Source of the DNA: Planktothrix paucivesiculata PCC 9631
GTDB taxonomy: Bacteria; Cyanobacteriota; Cyanobacteriia; Cyanobacteriales; Microcoleaceae
DNA length: 64,000 nt
Assembly: GCF_900009265.2 (NCBI RefSeq)
Contig: NZ_LR735026.1
Coordinates: 432,070 to 496,069 of the forward strand
Direction: 5' to 3'
Position 1 is the first letter of the stretch. The number at the start of each line of letters is the position of its first letter. The translations under genes were made by a program, and so were the position numbers. Below are positions 54,538 through 63,973 of the stretch, piece after piece. The notes under the pieces were generated by a model. The model did no database searches, was not told the DNA's origin, and saw nothing but the letters and a program-made list of their open reading frames with translations.

Positions 54538-55335
54538 ATGAGCGATATTAAGAAAAGATCCGTTCCGATTAGTCACATACTCGCAGCGTTTTTTTTCCCC
54601 CCGCTTGGCGTATTTTTGACGGTCGGGCTTGGCGCTCATTTTTGGATAAACCTGGTACTCACATTATTTTTTACCTGGATTCCGGGAGTTATCCACGCTT
54701 TTTGGCTGCTTTTTAATCACAATGCCTTAGTTAATAAAAATGAAGCTAAAACTTCTAGTCTTCCTAATCCTAATGAAATAAAATACCCGACTATTGATGA
54801 AAGTCAACTGAATGACGATCTAAGTTCAGCAGTAGGAATAGATTATCGAAACCTAAGAAATTTTCTCGCAGTTAAGGATTTTAAATCCGCTAATAAAGAA
54901 ACTGAATCTATTTTCAAGGAGTGTTTCTTTATAGATATTGGAAGGGTTAGTGTTGACCCTGAGAGACCAAAAAGTATTCCTTGTACAGATATATGCACTA
55001 TAGATAGACTCTGGGTAAAATATAGTAAAGGATATTTTGGTATTAGCGTTCAAGATGGCATTTGGTCTGATATTTTCTTGAGTATGTACCTTAAGGAAAA
55101 AGATTTTGCTAATCGAGAAAAACTTGAAAAGACCGACGAACAACTTCGCCAAGTTGCTTTGTTTGAAAGTTGGCGTAAATTCAATAACAAATTAGGGTGG
55201 AAATCAGACATAAAATATATTTATGATTTTTCAGCACCAAAAGGTCATTTACCAGTCCTATATCATCCTCATAGTAACAGTTGTTACTGTGCTATGACAG
55301 TCTTATTTGATCGACTTCGTAAATGTCTTGAGTAG
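54538..55335 (+). CDS. Pmp3/UPF0057-GUN4 fusion protein
   Basis: 265 aa from ATG 54538 (GGAG at 54527-54530). Residues 8-60 match small Pmp3/YqaE membrane proteins (AAFFFPPLGVFLTVGLGAHF, WIPGVIHAFWLLF). After a linker, residues about 93-235 form a GUN4-type domain (NLRNFLAVKDFKSANKETES, TIDRLWVKYSKGYFGISVQD). GUN4 normally binds porphyrins and stimulates Mg-chelatase, and GUN4 domains also occur as signalling add-ons in cyanobacteria. A membrane-tethered porphyrin or stress sensor is possible. Confidence 0.85.
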   Translation: MSDIKKRSVPISHILAAFFFPPLGVFLTVGLGAHFWINLVLTLFFTWIPGVIHAFWLLFNHNALVNKNEAKTSSLPNPNEIKYPTIDESQLNDDLSSAVGIDYRNLRNFLAVKDFKSANKETESIFKECFFIDIGRVSVDPERPKSIPCTDICTIDRLWVKYSKGYFGISVQDGIWSDIFLSMYLKEKDFANREKLEKTDEQLRQVALFESWRKFNNKLGWKSDIKYIYDFSAPKGHLPVLYHPHSNSCYCAMTVLFDRLRKCLE

Positions 55336-55424
55336 AAAAAAAGATACCTAGGCTCCGCGAACAAGTCGCCCAACTTAATCAAATGAATTCTATATAGCAA
55401 TTTCTGCTCAAGAGTGAGGAAAAT

Positions 55425-55482
55425 GCGATCGCGCTTAATTTTCTGAAGTGCGATCGCCCTTCTTTTTCCAAAATGCGATCGC
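55425..55482. repeat. HIP1 cluster within an inverted repeat
   Basis: Three GCGATCGC octamers at 55425, 55450 and 55475 (25-bp spacing), with outer arms TTCTGAAG (55441) and CTTCAGAA (55488) around two of them. Regular spacing of HIP1 sites is unusual. Confidence 0.6.
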
Positions 55483-55615
55483 CCCTTCTTCAGAAATCAT
55501 AACAGAGTTGGTTTTCATAAATTAATTCAGAATATTAATCAATTTCAATTTTACTTTCCCGATGGATAACTCTACTTTTTATTACTTGTTGATTTCGGAG
55601 AGTGACAGAAGATAG

Positions 55616-55798
55616 CTAAGTTACCCCTACGGCGTTATTCGCCATTTGCGACAGGTTTTTTCGCTCACTTTCTCCCAATAATCCCCCTAAATAGTTCCTA
55701 AATTCCCGTTTTTGCGCTTGATGGCTGAAAATATCGTCAAATCGACCACACCATCTATCGAAGCAAGGGGGCATCGCTGTCGGGGTTGTCTCTTTCAT
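55616..55798 (-). pseudogene. N-terminal fragment of an IS701-type transposase
   Basis: 60 codons reading MPPCFDRWCGRFDDIFSHQA and REFRNYLGGLLGESERKNLS, then QMANNAVGVT and a stop. This matches the start of IS701-family transposases; everything after is missing, including the DDE core. The following bases (55594-55612) resemble 60646-60664, so both sites keep parts of the same type of element. Confidence 0.7.
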
Positions 55799-55934
55799 GC
55801 GTTATTCTTTCACGTTATCTGCTTGCTCTATAATCATTATCATCTATTTCCCTCCTTATTTTTGTTTAAGTCCCATTAATATAAATATGGCAATTTTCAG
55901 TTAAAATAAATTAAGTTGAGACTATTGGCGAAAA

Positions 55935-57116
55935 ATGAACACCCTATCTACTCCTACAATTCCATCTCAAACCCTGACCAAAATTGGTGTAATTGGAGGG
56001 GGACAACTGGCTTGGATGATGGGAATAGAAGCGCCATCTTTAGGGGTTTCTTTATTTGTTCAAACGCCCCAAACGGATGACCCGGCTGTACCTTTTGCCA
56101 CGGAAACTATTTTAGCTAAAATTGATGATGCCACAGCCACGGCAAAATTAGCAACTCATTGCGATGTCATTACTTTTGAGAATGAATTTGTTGATTTAAA
56201 CGCCCTCTCTAAACTCGCGGAACAGGGGGTTTGTTTTCGTCCTCGCTTGTCGGCTTTATCTTTATTATTAGATAAATATGATCAACTCAGTTATTTAGAA
56301 AAAATCGGTTTACCCGTTCCAGAATTTCAACTTTTAAACCCTGAAAAGGGCAAAGAAGTTGATCATAATTTAGGTTATCCCGTGGTTTTAAAAGCCTGTC
56401 GCTATGGCTACGATGGACAGGGAACTTTTATTATTAATAATGCAGAGGAATTATCGGAAATTTGGTCAAAATTTAACTATCCTCCCATGTTATTACAGAA
56501 ATTTGTTCCGTTTGAACGGGAATTAGCGGTAATTGCAGCCCGTTCGGTGGCGGGAGATGTGGCAGTTTATCCCATAGTTGAAACAGTACAGAAAAATCAA
56601 GTTTGTCATCGGGTTATCGCTCCAGCTAATATTAATAAAAGTATCGCTGAACAGGCAAAAGCGATCGCCATAACCCTACTAAATAGCTTACAAGTGATTG
56701 GTGTATTTGGCATAGAATTATTTTTAACACCGGAAGGCGAACTATTAGTGAATGAAATCGCCCCCCGTACCCATAATTCCGGTCATTTTAGTTTAGATGC
56801 TTGTGAAACTTCCCAATTCAAACAACATTTAAGGGCGGTCAGTGGTTTACCATTAGGGAATACGGCTTTAAAATGTAGTGGGGCGGTGATGGTAAATTTA
56901 TTGGGTTTTGAAACTGCCAATAGTGAGTATTTAGAAAAGCGTCAAAAAATTGCAGAAATTCCTAATTCCTTTATTCGTTGGTATGGTAAAACCGCCTCTC
57001 GCCCGGGTCGAAAATTAGGTCATGTAACGGTATTAATTCACACAGAAAATGATCAAAATATAGAAGAAGAAGCAAATGCGATCGCCGATCAAATTGAATT
57101 GATTTGGTATTCCTAG
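55935..57116 (+). CDS. purK: 5-(carboxyamino)imidazole ribonucleotide synthase
   Basis: ATP-grasp purine enzyme of 393 aa making N5-CAIR from AIR. Signatures: IGVIGGGQLAWMMG, CDVITFENEFVDL, LKACRYGYDGQGTF, and NEIAPRTHNSGHFSLDACET with the catalytic acidic residues. A short polar N-terminus precedes it. Full length. It is followed by a palindromic repeat and a convergent kinase gene. Confidence 0.95.
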   Translation: MNTLSTPTIPSQTLTKIGVIGGGQLAWMMGIEAPSLGVSLFVQTPQTDDPAVPFATETILAKIDDATATAKLATHCDVITFENEFVDLNALSKLAEQGVCFRPRLSALSLLLDKYDQLSYLEKIGLPVPEFQLLNPEKGKEVDHNLGYPVVLKACRYGYDGQGTFIINNAEELSEIWSKFNYPPMLLQKFVPFERELAVIAARSVAGDVAVYPIVETVQKNQVCHRVIAPANINKSIAEQAKAIAITLLNSLQVIGVFGIELFLTPEGELLVNEIAPRTHNSGHFSLDACETSQFKQHLRAVSGLPLGNTALKCSGAVMVNLLGFETANSEYLEKRQKIAEIPNSFIRWYGKTASRPGRKLGHVTVLIHTENDQNIEEEANAIADQIELIWYS

Positions 57117-57159
57117 GATGGGTAATTATCAAGCCCATAAGCGGGATTTAATTCTATCT

Positions 57160-57188
57160 GTAGGGGCAATTCATGAATTGACCCTGTA
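57160..57188. repeat. GTAGGGG-type palindrome, copy 3
   Basis: Imperfect palindrome of GTAGGGGCAATTCA and TGAATTGACCCTGTA. It lies between convergent purK and the FGGY kinase, ending one base before the kinase stop. Confidence 0.7.
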
Positions 57189-58502
57189 TCAGTGATGTGT
57201 AAGTTCTGTTAATTTCTGGTTACGAGCAAGTAAGGCAGTTCCATAGGCGGCTTCCGTATGAATAGAATTAACCGTATTAACGTTTAAATAGCGCTGACGA
57301 ATGGCTGTCCAAATCGGATTTTTTGCCCCTCCTCCGGCGCTATAAACTTGAGTTAGGGGAGTTGCACCCAGTTGTTGTAAAAGTTGATAACCTTGGGCTT
57401 CAATTTTGGCAATTCCTTCTAATAAACCCTGTAAAAATTCAACGGGATTATCGGGACGGGGTTGGAGACGGGGAAGTAATTCGGGGTCATTAATGGGGAA
57501 GCGATCGCCTTTTTTAATTAAGGGATAATAATTTAAGTTACTATTATAATTAGGGTTGATTTGACGGCTGAAATTTTCCAGTGACCGATCACTAAAAAAT
57601 TGACGTAAGACCGCACCCCCGGTATTAGAAGCACCTCCAGTTAACCATAAATCTCCTAAACGATGGCTATAAATACCATATTTGCTATGATTTATAGGAC
57701 TATTACTGAGAAGTTTTAAGACTAAAGTTGAACCTAAAGATGTTACTGCTTCCCCTGGAATCTTGGCACCACTGGCTAAAAAAGCGGCTATACTATCGGT
57801 AGTTCCTGCACAGATAACACAGGTTTTTGGCAATTTTAACTGTTCTGCTATTTCGGGGGTAATAGTCGTAATTGGGGTTCCAGGGGCAACTATATCAGGT
57901 AGTTTCAATAATTCTAAATCGGTCAGGGATTGTAAACCATTAATTAACCAGTTAGGATAGGTCAAATTCTCGACATCGTAGCCCAATTTTAAGCTATTAT
58001 GATAATCACTAATCCCTAACTTTCCATGGAGTAAAAAGGCTAACCAATCGGCTTGATGTAGAAAATAGTGGGGTGCGGATTTTTGTGGTTTAGTGTTGGC
58101 AGTTTCAACGGTTAACCACCAAATCAGTTTGGCTAAACTAGAAGTAGCACTGTTAACAATATGATCGGGAGGAGCGATTTTTTTTAACTGTTCTAAAACA
58201 GTAATAGCCCGACTATCATTATATAAAATAGGGGACTGTACGGGAATGCCATTAGTATCACAAAGTAGCACGGTGGCAGAGGTTCCATTAATAGCGATCG
58301 CATCAATTTGACGACGAAAATGTAACGGAATTTGTTGAATTACGTCAAACAGAGCCGTTTTCCAAAGGCTAACCCATTCAGAGGTATCCGTAAACGGGGG
58401 AAAAGGAAATTGAGTTTGGGCCACCACTGTCCTTTGAGAATTAATGGTAATCGAACGAGCGCCGGACGTGCCAAAATCAATCCCGATATAAAAATTAACC
58501 AT
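57189..58502 (-). CDS. FGGY-family carbohydrate kinase
   Basis: 437-aa sugar kinase of the FGGY class. IGIDFGTSGARSITINSQRT (ATP loop), INGTSATVLLCDTNGIPVQS, YNDSRA, and SLGSTLVLKLLS then GGASNTGGAVLRQF are family regions. Cyanobacterial and plant proteins with this GIDFGTSGAR start have been assigned as D-ribulose kinases, which is a plausible but unproven reaction here. Single gene, convergent with purK. Confidence 0.85.
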   Translation of the reverse strand: MVNFYIGIDFGTSGARSITINSQRTVVAQTQFPFPPFTDTSEWVSLWKTALFDVIQQIPLHFRRQIDAIAINGTSATVLLCDTNGIPVQSPILYNDSRAITVLEQLKKIAPPDHIVNSATSSLAKLIWWLTVETANTKPQKSAPHYFLHQADWLAFLLHGKLGISDYHNSLKLGYDVENLTYPNWLINGLQSLTDLELLKLPDIVAPGTPITTITPEIAEQLKLPKTCVICAGTTDSIAAFLASGAKIPGEAVTSLGSTLVLKLLSNSPINHSKYGIYSHRLGDLWLTGGASNTGGAVLRQFFSDRSLENFSRQINPNYNSNLNYYPLIKKGDRFPINDPELLPRLQPRPDNPVEFLQGLLEGIAKIEAQGYQLLQQLGATPLTQVYSAGGGAKNPIWTAIRQRYLNVNTVNSIHTEAAYGTALLARNQKLTELTHH

Positions 58503-58730
58503 TGTTGCTATCTAAGTTCAATTCATATTTTTTTATTTATAGTACAATTGTAGGTTTGTGAATTATAAGATCATGAGTTATTTTGTTAAGTTTTAATAAA
58601 AATTGCGGAAACAGTAAAATTGCTCTGGACGTTTATTGCTCACAAAGTTATAAATTAAGGGTCAGTAGTTGAACTTTAATCGGATTAACTGCTTGCAATT
58701 GAACTTCTTAATGCCTTAATCGAGGATTTT

Positions 58731-59387
58731 ATGGATACTCTTGCTTACAATCATCTAGTTTCTGCCTATGAGTCCCCTCGCCAAACCCATTTCAACGGGG
58801 ATTTGGTACTATTTCGATCTGTGAATTGGAGTAAAATATCAACGGCTTGCTGGGTGCCCATTGTCGCAACCGCCATTGGCTTGTCTGTACTCAGTGTCAG
58901 CCAACCCGCCAGTGCTGCCCTCTCTCGGGGTGATAGCGGTCATAGCGTTAAAAGTGTTCAATATGCGTTGCAGAATTACGGCTATTTTGGCGGCAGAGCA
59001 ACGGGTTACTTTGGGTCGGTGACAAAACACGCCGTCATGGCTTTTCAAAGAGATTATGGCTTAACTGCTGATGGCGTAGTTGGCCCGGCAACGGCATCGG
59101 CCCTAGGGGTAGGCAGTTATCACAAACCCAAAAAACATCACTATAGCAATGCCAGTTATGGCTGTAGTCATAGCTGTGGTGGCGGTGGTTCTCTGTCCCG
59201 CGGCGATAGTGGCTATGATGTCAAAAAATTACAAAATCGTTTAGCCAACCTGGGTTATTTTCATGCTAACTCCACGGGTTACTATGGCAAATTAACCGCT
59301 AGTGCTGTTAAATCCTTTCAATATAACTGTGGACTCTCGGCTGATGGTGTTGCTGGCCCAGCAACCATGGCCGCATTAGGCATTTAG
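58731..59387 (+). CDS. Secreted protein with two peptidoglycan-binding domains
   Basis: 218 aa. N-terminal hydrophobic stretch (VPIVATAIGLSVLSVSQPAS) ends in ASA, a likely signal cleavage site near residue 62. Two PF01471 domains follow (LSRGDSGHSVKSVQYALQNY and LSRGDSGYDVKKLQNRLANL), separated by a His/Cys/Gly linker. No catalytic domain follows, so it is a wall-binding protein. It is followed by a hairpin repeat. Confidence 0.88.
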   Translation: MDTLAYNHLVSAYESPRQTHFNGDLVLFRSVNWSKISTACWVPIVATAIGLSVLSVSQPASAALSRGDSGHSVKSVQYALQNYGYFGGRATGYFGSVTKHAVMAFQRDYGLTADGVVGPATASALGVGSYHKPKKHHYSNASYGCSHSCGGGGSLSRGDSGYDVKKLQNRLANLGYFHANSTGYYGKLTASAVKSFQYNCGLSADGVAGPATMAALGI

Positions 59388-59395
59388 CTGCCTTT

Positions 59396-59425
59396 GTAGA
59401 GGCGTGCCACGGCGCGTCTCTCTAC
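59396..59425. repeat. GTAGAGGCG...CGTCTCTCTAC hairpin
   Basis: Arms GTAGAGGCGTGCC and GGCGCGTCTCTCTAC pair with a bulge. Related to 11243-11295. It lies just after the peptidoglycan-binding gene. Confidence 0.6.
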
Positions 59426-59580
59426 TTTCTCTCTCAGGACTTACGCAGTTACGCTATATATCCCTCTTTTATTACTACAGGAAGAGTAAAATAAGGAAGA
59501 GAATCCGCAAAGGCTGTGAAACATATGGGTACACCACATCGTCCACCTAGACCAACAGTCAAGTTTATAGATGATTATTA

Positions 59581-60586
59581 GACATCTCCGAAATAAAAAT
59601 GGGGAGGGATACTTGATGGTAAAATTAGATTTTACCCCAAGGAGAGATGACTAAATTAAGAGGCTATCTGGACAAGAATCCCCAGCAAACAAAAAGGCTA
59701 TTGTCGATGAACAAATCTTACTAACTCTAATTTATCTGCATCAGATGCCCACATTTCAAATGTTAGGGTTACAGTTTGAAGTGAGTGAATCAACAGCGAA
59801 TGATATTTTCCATAACTGGATAAAAATCTTCAGAGAATTACTGCCAGCCAGTTTAGTTGAGCAAGTAAAAAAAAACGAGAGTGATTGGGAGTGGGTAGAA
59901 GAAATTCTGCTGGAATTTGAGTTAATAGTAGATAGCTATGAACAGCCCATGCAAAGACCAATAGACAACGAAGAGCAGAAAAAATATTACTCAGGAAAGA
60001 AAAAAACACATACGTTTAAAAATCAAGTCATTGTCATGCCGAGCGGGAAAGAAATAGTGGATGTAGCTGTGGGTTATACCGGAGCAACAAGCGATCTGAA
60101 ATTGTGGAGAGAAAGAAGGGAGGAATTGGGGAATCATCAAAAATACAGGGGGGATAAAGCTTATGTAGGGGAAACAGCAATTAATACACCACATAAGAAA
60201 CCGAGGAATCAAGAAATATCCCTTGAACATCGAGAAGAAAATCGGTTAAAAGCCAAACAAAGGATTGTAGTCGAACATTTAATAAGACTGATAAAAATTT
60301 ATCGAGTTGCTTCCGAAAGATTTCGGTTAAAGAGCCAAAATTATGAAGCAGTAATCTTGACAGTATGTGGACTAATAAGATGGCGAATAGGAGCGATTGT
60401 ATTATCATCTAAGAATTGCCCAGAATACTTTTGAAAAATGATTGAATATCAGAAATAAAATTCATTAATTATTATTAATGTAACTGAAAAAGCCTATGAA
60501 TCCGTTACTTTAGGAGAACCCGGCACAGGAGTGCTAGAGGCTCAAAAAGTAGCGATAGAGGGCGTTTGAGGATTTTCGGAGATGTC
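59581..60586 (+). mobile_element. IS5-family insertion sequence, degenerate
   Basis: 1006 bp with terminal inverted repeats GACATCTCCGAAA on both sides and a TA duplication (59579-59580 and 60587-60588). It carries one damaged transposase gene and lies inside the older element. Confidence 0.75.
59616..60434 (+). pseudogene. IS5-type DDE transposase, disrupted near its 5' end
   Basis: The start (ATG 59616, MVKLDFTPRRDD) meets a stop, and the main frame resumes in another phase soon after (LSGQESPANKKAIVDEQILL). From there it is open to 60434, with TFQMLGLQFEVSESTANDIF and DDE-type residues in LIVDSYEQP, YRGDKAYVGE and RIVVEHLIRLIKIYRV. A small deletion and frameshift removed the N-terminal DNA-binding part. 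It might have used frameshifting, but the missing segment makes inactivity more likely. Confidence 0.7.
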
Positions 60587-60726
60587 TAATGAATTTAAAC
60601 CATTTTATTCTTCTGGATGAATTAGCTGATTTACTACCTGCTTAATTCGGAGACTGACAAAAGAGGGATATATATAGCCTGCTTGCGTAAGTCCTGTCAA
60701 ATAGGATTGCTATAAAATTGTTAGAT

Positions 60727-61162
60727 TCAGTTTAACAATTCTGTTGCTAAATTTTCTGCTTGTTCTCGAATTTCTCGGACTGCGGTGGTTTCCCAGCGAC
60801 ATCCTTTGCAAGTTGTCCCTAAAGTATATAAGTTTTGAGAAATTTCACCTTTTTGATCAATTAATGCTCAAGTTTTTGTGACATCTAAACCTAAATTTAA
60901 TGAGTCAGAACGAATTAAATCGCTGGGTGTTTTATTAATAGCGATCGCTTCATCTAAAACCCGATACAAAAGAACTCATTTTTCCAGCCGAAACATTGAG
61001 TAAATGATGATCCGAAGGAGTGCTATAGGCAATCCCTTCTCCTAATTGATTTCTCTGTTCTATTAAATAAATATTTACAGGATAGGTGGATTTTTCGAGG
61101 AGATGAATTGCTACCATCACCCCACTAAAACCTCCTCCAATAATTGCTATTTTTTGAGCCAT
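60727..61162 (-). pseudogene. FAD/NAD(P)-binding oxidoreductase relic with large internal deletion
   Basis: The N-terminal 69 codons (MAQKIAIIGGGFSGVMVAIH, ending NVSAGKMSSF) give a dinucleotide loop GGGFSG. Then the frame shifts and the C-terminal part appears (AINKTPSDLIRSDSLNLGLD, ETTAVREIREQAENLATELL). An in-frame TGA interrupts it. Roughly the middle two thirds of the usual protein are missing. Deleted by recombination, perhaps linked to the nearby transposon. Confidence 0.75.
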
Positions 61163-61388
61163 AATTAGGAGTTAATTGTGATAATTAATGCTTAGACAGT
61201 TATAAAAATCAACTGCCCTCTTTTGGGTATGAAAGCAGTTGATAGGCTGAGTTTTAATTGGTTTGTATTGCAAGTGAATTGTAATTCATTTAAGATGTCA
61301 AGCCCTAAAAACTCATCTATAGATAGAATCGCCCGGCTTCTAAAAGAGTTAGGATGTCAACTGGTTAAATCCCTAGGAAATAATAATT

Positions 61389-63473
61389 ATGGAAAACTTT
61401 TGGCAATATTGGGGACGTTTAGAATACAATTTCCACCCACCAATTAGCGCCCCAATTCTGGCCCAGCTATCCGAACCTGTTAGAGATCCCGTTGCCGTAT
61501 TTCTGATTATTTTGGCAATTATGTTAGTTGCGCCGTTGCTATTTGAACGGTTAAAAATGCCTGGAATTATCGGTTTAATTTTAGCTGGGGTGGTGGTTGG
61601 CCCCCACGGATTAGGGTTACTGGCCCGCGATCGCACCATTGAACTCCTCGGGACAGTGGGATTGCTATTTCTAATGTTTCTGGGGGGTTTAGAAACCAGC
61701 CTGGATGACCTCAAACGCAACGCCGACAAATCTGTGGTTTTTGGTTTAGCCACCTTCTGCCTACCGATGATTATTGGTACAGGAGCCATGTTATCCATCG
61801 GATTTAGTCCCTTAGCCTCGATCCTCGTCGCCTCCTGTTTGGCTTCCCACACCCTGGTGGCTTTGCCCGTTCTGGGTAAACTGGGAATTATGCGAAGTCA
61901 GCCAGTGATGGCGACTTTAGGAGCAACCCTAATTACCAACGTTCTGGCATTATTGGTACTAGCAATCATAGTTAAAGCCGATCAAGGGAGACTCACCGCC
62001 AGTTTTTGGCTCCTACTTATTCCCTCTTTAGCCATCTATACCTTTGCCACCCTGTGGGGAATTCCCCGACTCGGCCGTTGGTTTTTCCGCCGCTTCGGAC
62101 ACGATGAAAGCGCCGAGTTTATATTTGTTTTGGCAGCTTTATTTGTGGCGTCCTATATTGCTGGATTAATTGAAATTGAGCCGATTGTCGGAGCTTTTTT
62201 AGCCGGGGTTGCCATTACCTCCCTCGTCCCCCAATTGAGTCCATTAATGAATCGGATTCAGTTTATTGGCAATACCCTATTTGTCCCCTTCTTCCTGATT
62301 TCCGTGGGAATGCTAGTTGATCCTTTGATTTTAGTGAAGGAACCTCGAGGGATCATGGTTGCAGTGGTGATCCTAATAGCGGAACTCGTGAGTAAATTTT
62401 TAGCCGCTTGGGGGCCGGGTAAACTGTTTGGTTGGAAGTTCCCCAGTGTGATGGTGATGTTCGGAATGTCCATGGCCCAGGCAGCTTCAACCCTGGCAGC
62501 CATTACGGTGGCCTTAAAAATTAATCTGGTGGATGAGTTAACCGTCAATGGCATTATCGTGATGATTTTGGTGACTTGTGTGGCTTCCCCCTTAATTACA
62601 GCCCGTTGGGGGTCAAAGGTTTCATTAGAAGCAACGGAGGTGAAGGAGGTTGAAAAAAGTCGGCTGAGTGCCGTGGGCGACACCTTCTCCGTCAGTGATC
62701 GGATTTTAGTACCTGTGGCTAACCCCAATACCGAAGATAATCTATTGCAACTGGCACTAATTCTGGCAAAAAGTGGTGGGGGGACACTGTTACCCCTGCA
62801 TATTATTTCTGACCAAACCCGGCCTATTCCATCAGGGGCGAAGGTGCGACAGGAACAATTATTGGCAAAGGCGGAGATGGTCGCCCATGCGGCAGTGACT
62901 TCGGTGGAAACCATTGGTCGAGTTGATAATTCGATTGGAATGGGGATTGTTCGCAGCGCAGAAGAACGGAATGCTACTTTGATTGTTTGTGGTTGGAAAG
63001 GATATTCGACCTATCAGGAGAACTTTTTTGGCGGGATGATTGACATGGTGGTGCGCTTGGCAACTATCCCGGTGTTAATTACTCGTTTTCCCCAACCCCT
63101 TAAAAATACCCAGCGAATTTTGTTCGTGGTCGGGGAAATTGATATGACCTCTTGGGCTTTCCGGGAAACCTTTAGCTTGGCTCAAAGTCTATCGGGAGAG
63201 TTGAAAGCCACGTTACAGGTTTTACAGGTGCTTTGGGATCAAAAACCCCGGGCTTCAGGGTTGGAATTAACCGGGGTTAACGGTCAGGTTCCGGTGGAAC
63301 AAATTCGGGGGAATTTCGTAGCTAAACTTTCTCAGTTTCTGAAAGTTGATGATTTGGTAATTGTCATGGCAAGTAGCCATCGTTTAGGACAACCAACTTT
63401 AGGAAAAGATCCAGAAACGATCGCTCGCCTACATCAACAAACCTCTTTGTTAATTGTTCATTTTCCCACTTAA
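61389..63473 (+). CDS. CPA2-family cation:proton antiporter with USP tail
   Basis: 694 aa. Residues about 20-420 hold some 11-12 hydrophobic helices with CPA2 (KefB/NapA-like) patterns: GIIGLILAGVVVGPHGLGLL, FLMFLGGLETSLDDLKR and PFFLISVGMLVDPLIL. The C-terminal 250 residues carry universal-stress-protein-like domains (RILVPVANPNTEDNLLQLAL, TLIVCGWKGYSTYQENFFGG) that could bind nucleotides and gate transport. Cyanobacterial homologues exchange Na+ or K+ for H+. Ion choice is not visible. A small secreted-protein gene follows. Confidence 0.88.
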   Translation: MENFWQYWGRLEYNFHPPISAPILAQLSEPVRDPVAVFLIILAIMLVAPLLFERLKMPGIIGLILAGVVVGPHGLGLLARDRTIELLGTVGLLFLMFLGGLETSLDDLKRNADKSVVFGLATFCLPMIIGTGAMLSIGFSPLASILVASCLASHTLVALPVLGKLGIMRSQPVMATLGATLITNVLALLVLAIIVKADQGRLTASFWLLLIPSLAIYTFATLWGIPRLGRWFFRRFGHDESAEFIFVLAALFVASYIAGLIEIEPIVGAFLAGVAITSLVPQLSPLMNRIQFIGNTLFVPFFLISVGMLVDPLILVKEPRGIMVAVVILIAELVSKFLAAWGPGKLFGWKFPSVMVMFGMSMAQAASTLAAITVALKINLVDELTVNGIIVMILVTCVASPLITARWGSKVSLEATEVKEVEKSRLSAVGDTFSVSDRILVPVANPNTEDNLLQLALILAKSGGGTLLPLHIISDQTRPIPSGAKVRQEQLLAKAEMVAHAAVTSVETIGRVDNSIGMGIVRSAEERNATLIVCGWKGYSTYQENFFGGMIDMVVRLATIPVLITRFPQPLKNTQRILFVVGEIDMTSWAFRETFSLAQSLSGELKATLQVLQVLWDQKPRASGLELTGVNGQVPVEQIRGNFVAKLSQFLKVDDLVIVMASSHRLGQPTLGKDPETIARLHQQTSLLIVHFPT

Positions 63474-63523
63474 GCTAGAATTGAAGGCAATTGCTTAATC
63501 CACCTCTAAAATTATTCATCTCA

Positions 63524-63868
63524 ATGTTGAGTTCTTTTGATTTCCGTCGTTTCCAGCCTCTAATTCTGTTAGTGCTCGGTGCTGGTTTTTTCATTCCGGC
63601 TAATCGGGCATTATCCCTAACGAATGAAGAAGCTCAAGCCTTTAGTACCGAATACATGAAAGGCTGTTTGCAAGGAGTTAGTCAGTTTAGTCTTGATCCC
63701 GAAAAAGGAGAACAGTATTGTCGTTGTACCCTGAATAATTTGTTACAACTTCCAGATGAAAAATTGAAGTCTTTAGGACAGTTGACCGAAGAACAAATTA
63801 GACAAGATTCAGGGATTAAAAATGCGTTTAATAATTGTCTATCTACTTATATTCAAACGGATCAATAG
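63524..63868 (+). CDS. Small secreted Cys-containing hypothetical protein
   Basis: 114 aa from ATG 63524 (a TTG at 63491 is possible). Signal peptide MLSSFDFRRFQPLILLVLGA onward, with cleavage likely after NRA. The mature part has four cysteines (KGCLQG, YCRCTL, NNCLST), suggesting two disulfides in periplasm or outside. No family recognised. It starts 50 bases after the antiporter stop. Confidence 0.65.
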   Translation: MLSSFDFRRFQPLILLVLGAGFFIPANRALSLTNEEAQAFSTEYMKGCLQGVSQFSLDPEKGEQYCRCTLNNLLQLPDEKLKSLGQLTEEQIRQDSGIKNAFNNCLSTYIQTDQ

Positions 63869-63883
63869 GTAGAAGACTTTTAC

Positions 63884-63973
63884 AGGACTTACGCAAAACA
63901 ACCATATCTAGTAGGGGCGAACGGCCGTTCGCCCCTACAGATGGTGTATAATTGGGTATTCTGCGTAAGTCCT
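63884..63973. mobile_element. 90-bp MITE with AGGACTTACGCA termini and inner palindrome
   Basis: Exact inverse termini AGGACTTACGCA and TGCGTAAGTCCT. Inside, 63911-63938 is a perfect 28-bp palindrome (GTAGGGGCGAACGG and complement), a fourth relative of the GTAGGGG family. Non-coding. Confidence 0.8.

Larger units (their letters stand above)
59436..60695. mobile_element. Decayed IS701-like element or its MITE, split by an IS5-type insertion
   Basis: Ends are inverted: AGGACTTACGCA with GCTATATATCCCTCTTTT on the left and AAAAGAGGGATATATATAGC with TGCGTAAGTCCT on the right. Inside the left part, 59525 starts MGTPHRPPRPTVKFIDDY, like the start of IS701-type transposases. The right part reads FILLDELADLLPA then stop. 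Most of the gene is gone. The IS5-type element at 59581-60586 inserted in between. Confidence 0.65.

Noticed and set aside
55800-55934. 6S RNA gene upstream of purK, as known in some cyanobacteria
   Set aside because: Only about 135 AT-rich bases are present and no long closing stem with a central bubble could be seen.
61223-61447. 74-aa frame overlapping the antiporter start
   Set aside because: It overlaps the antiporter in another frame, has no recognisable motif and no good ribosome binding site.
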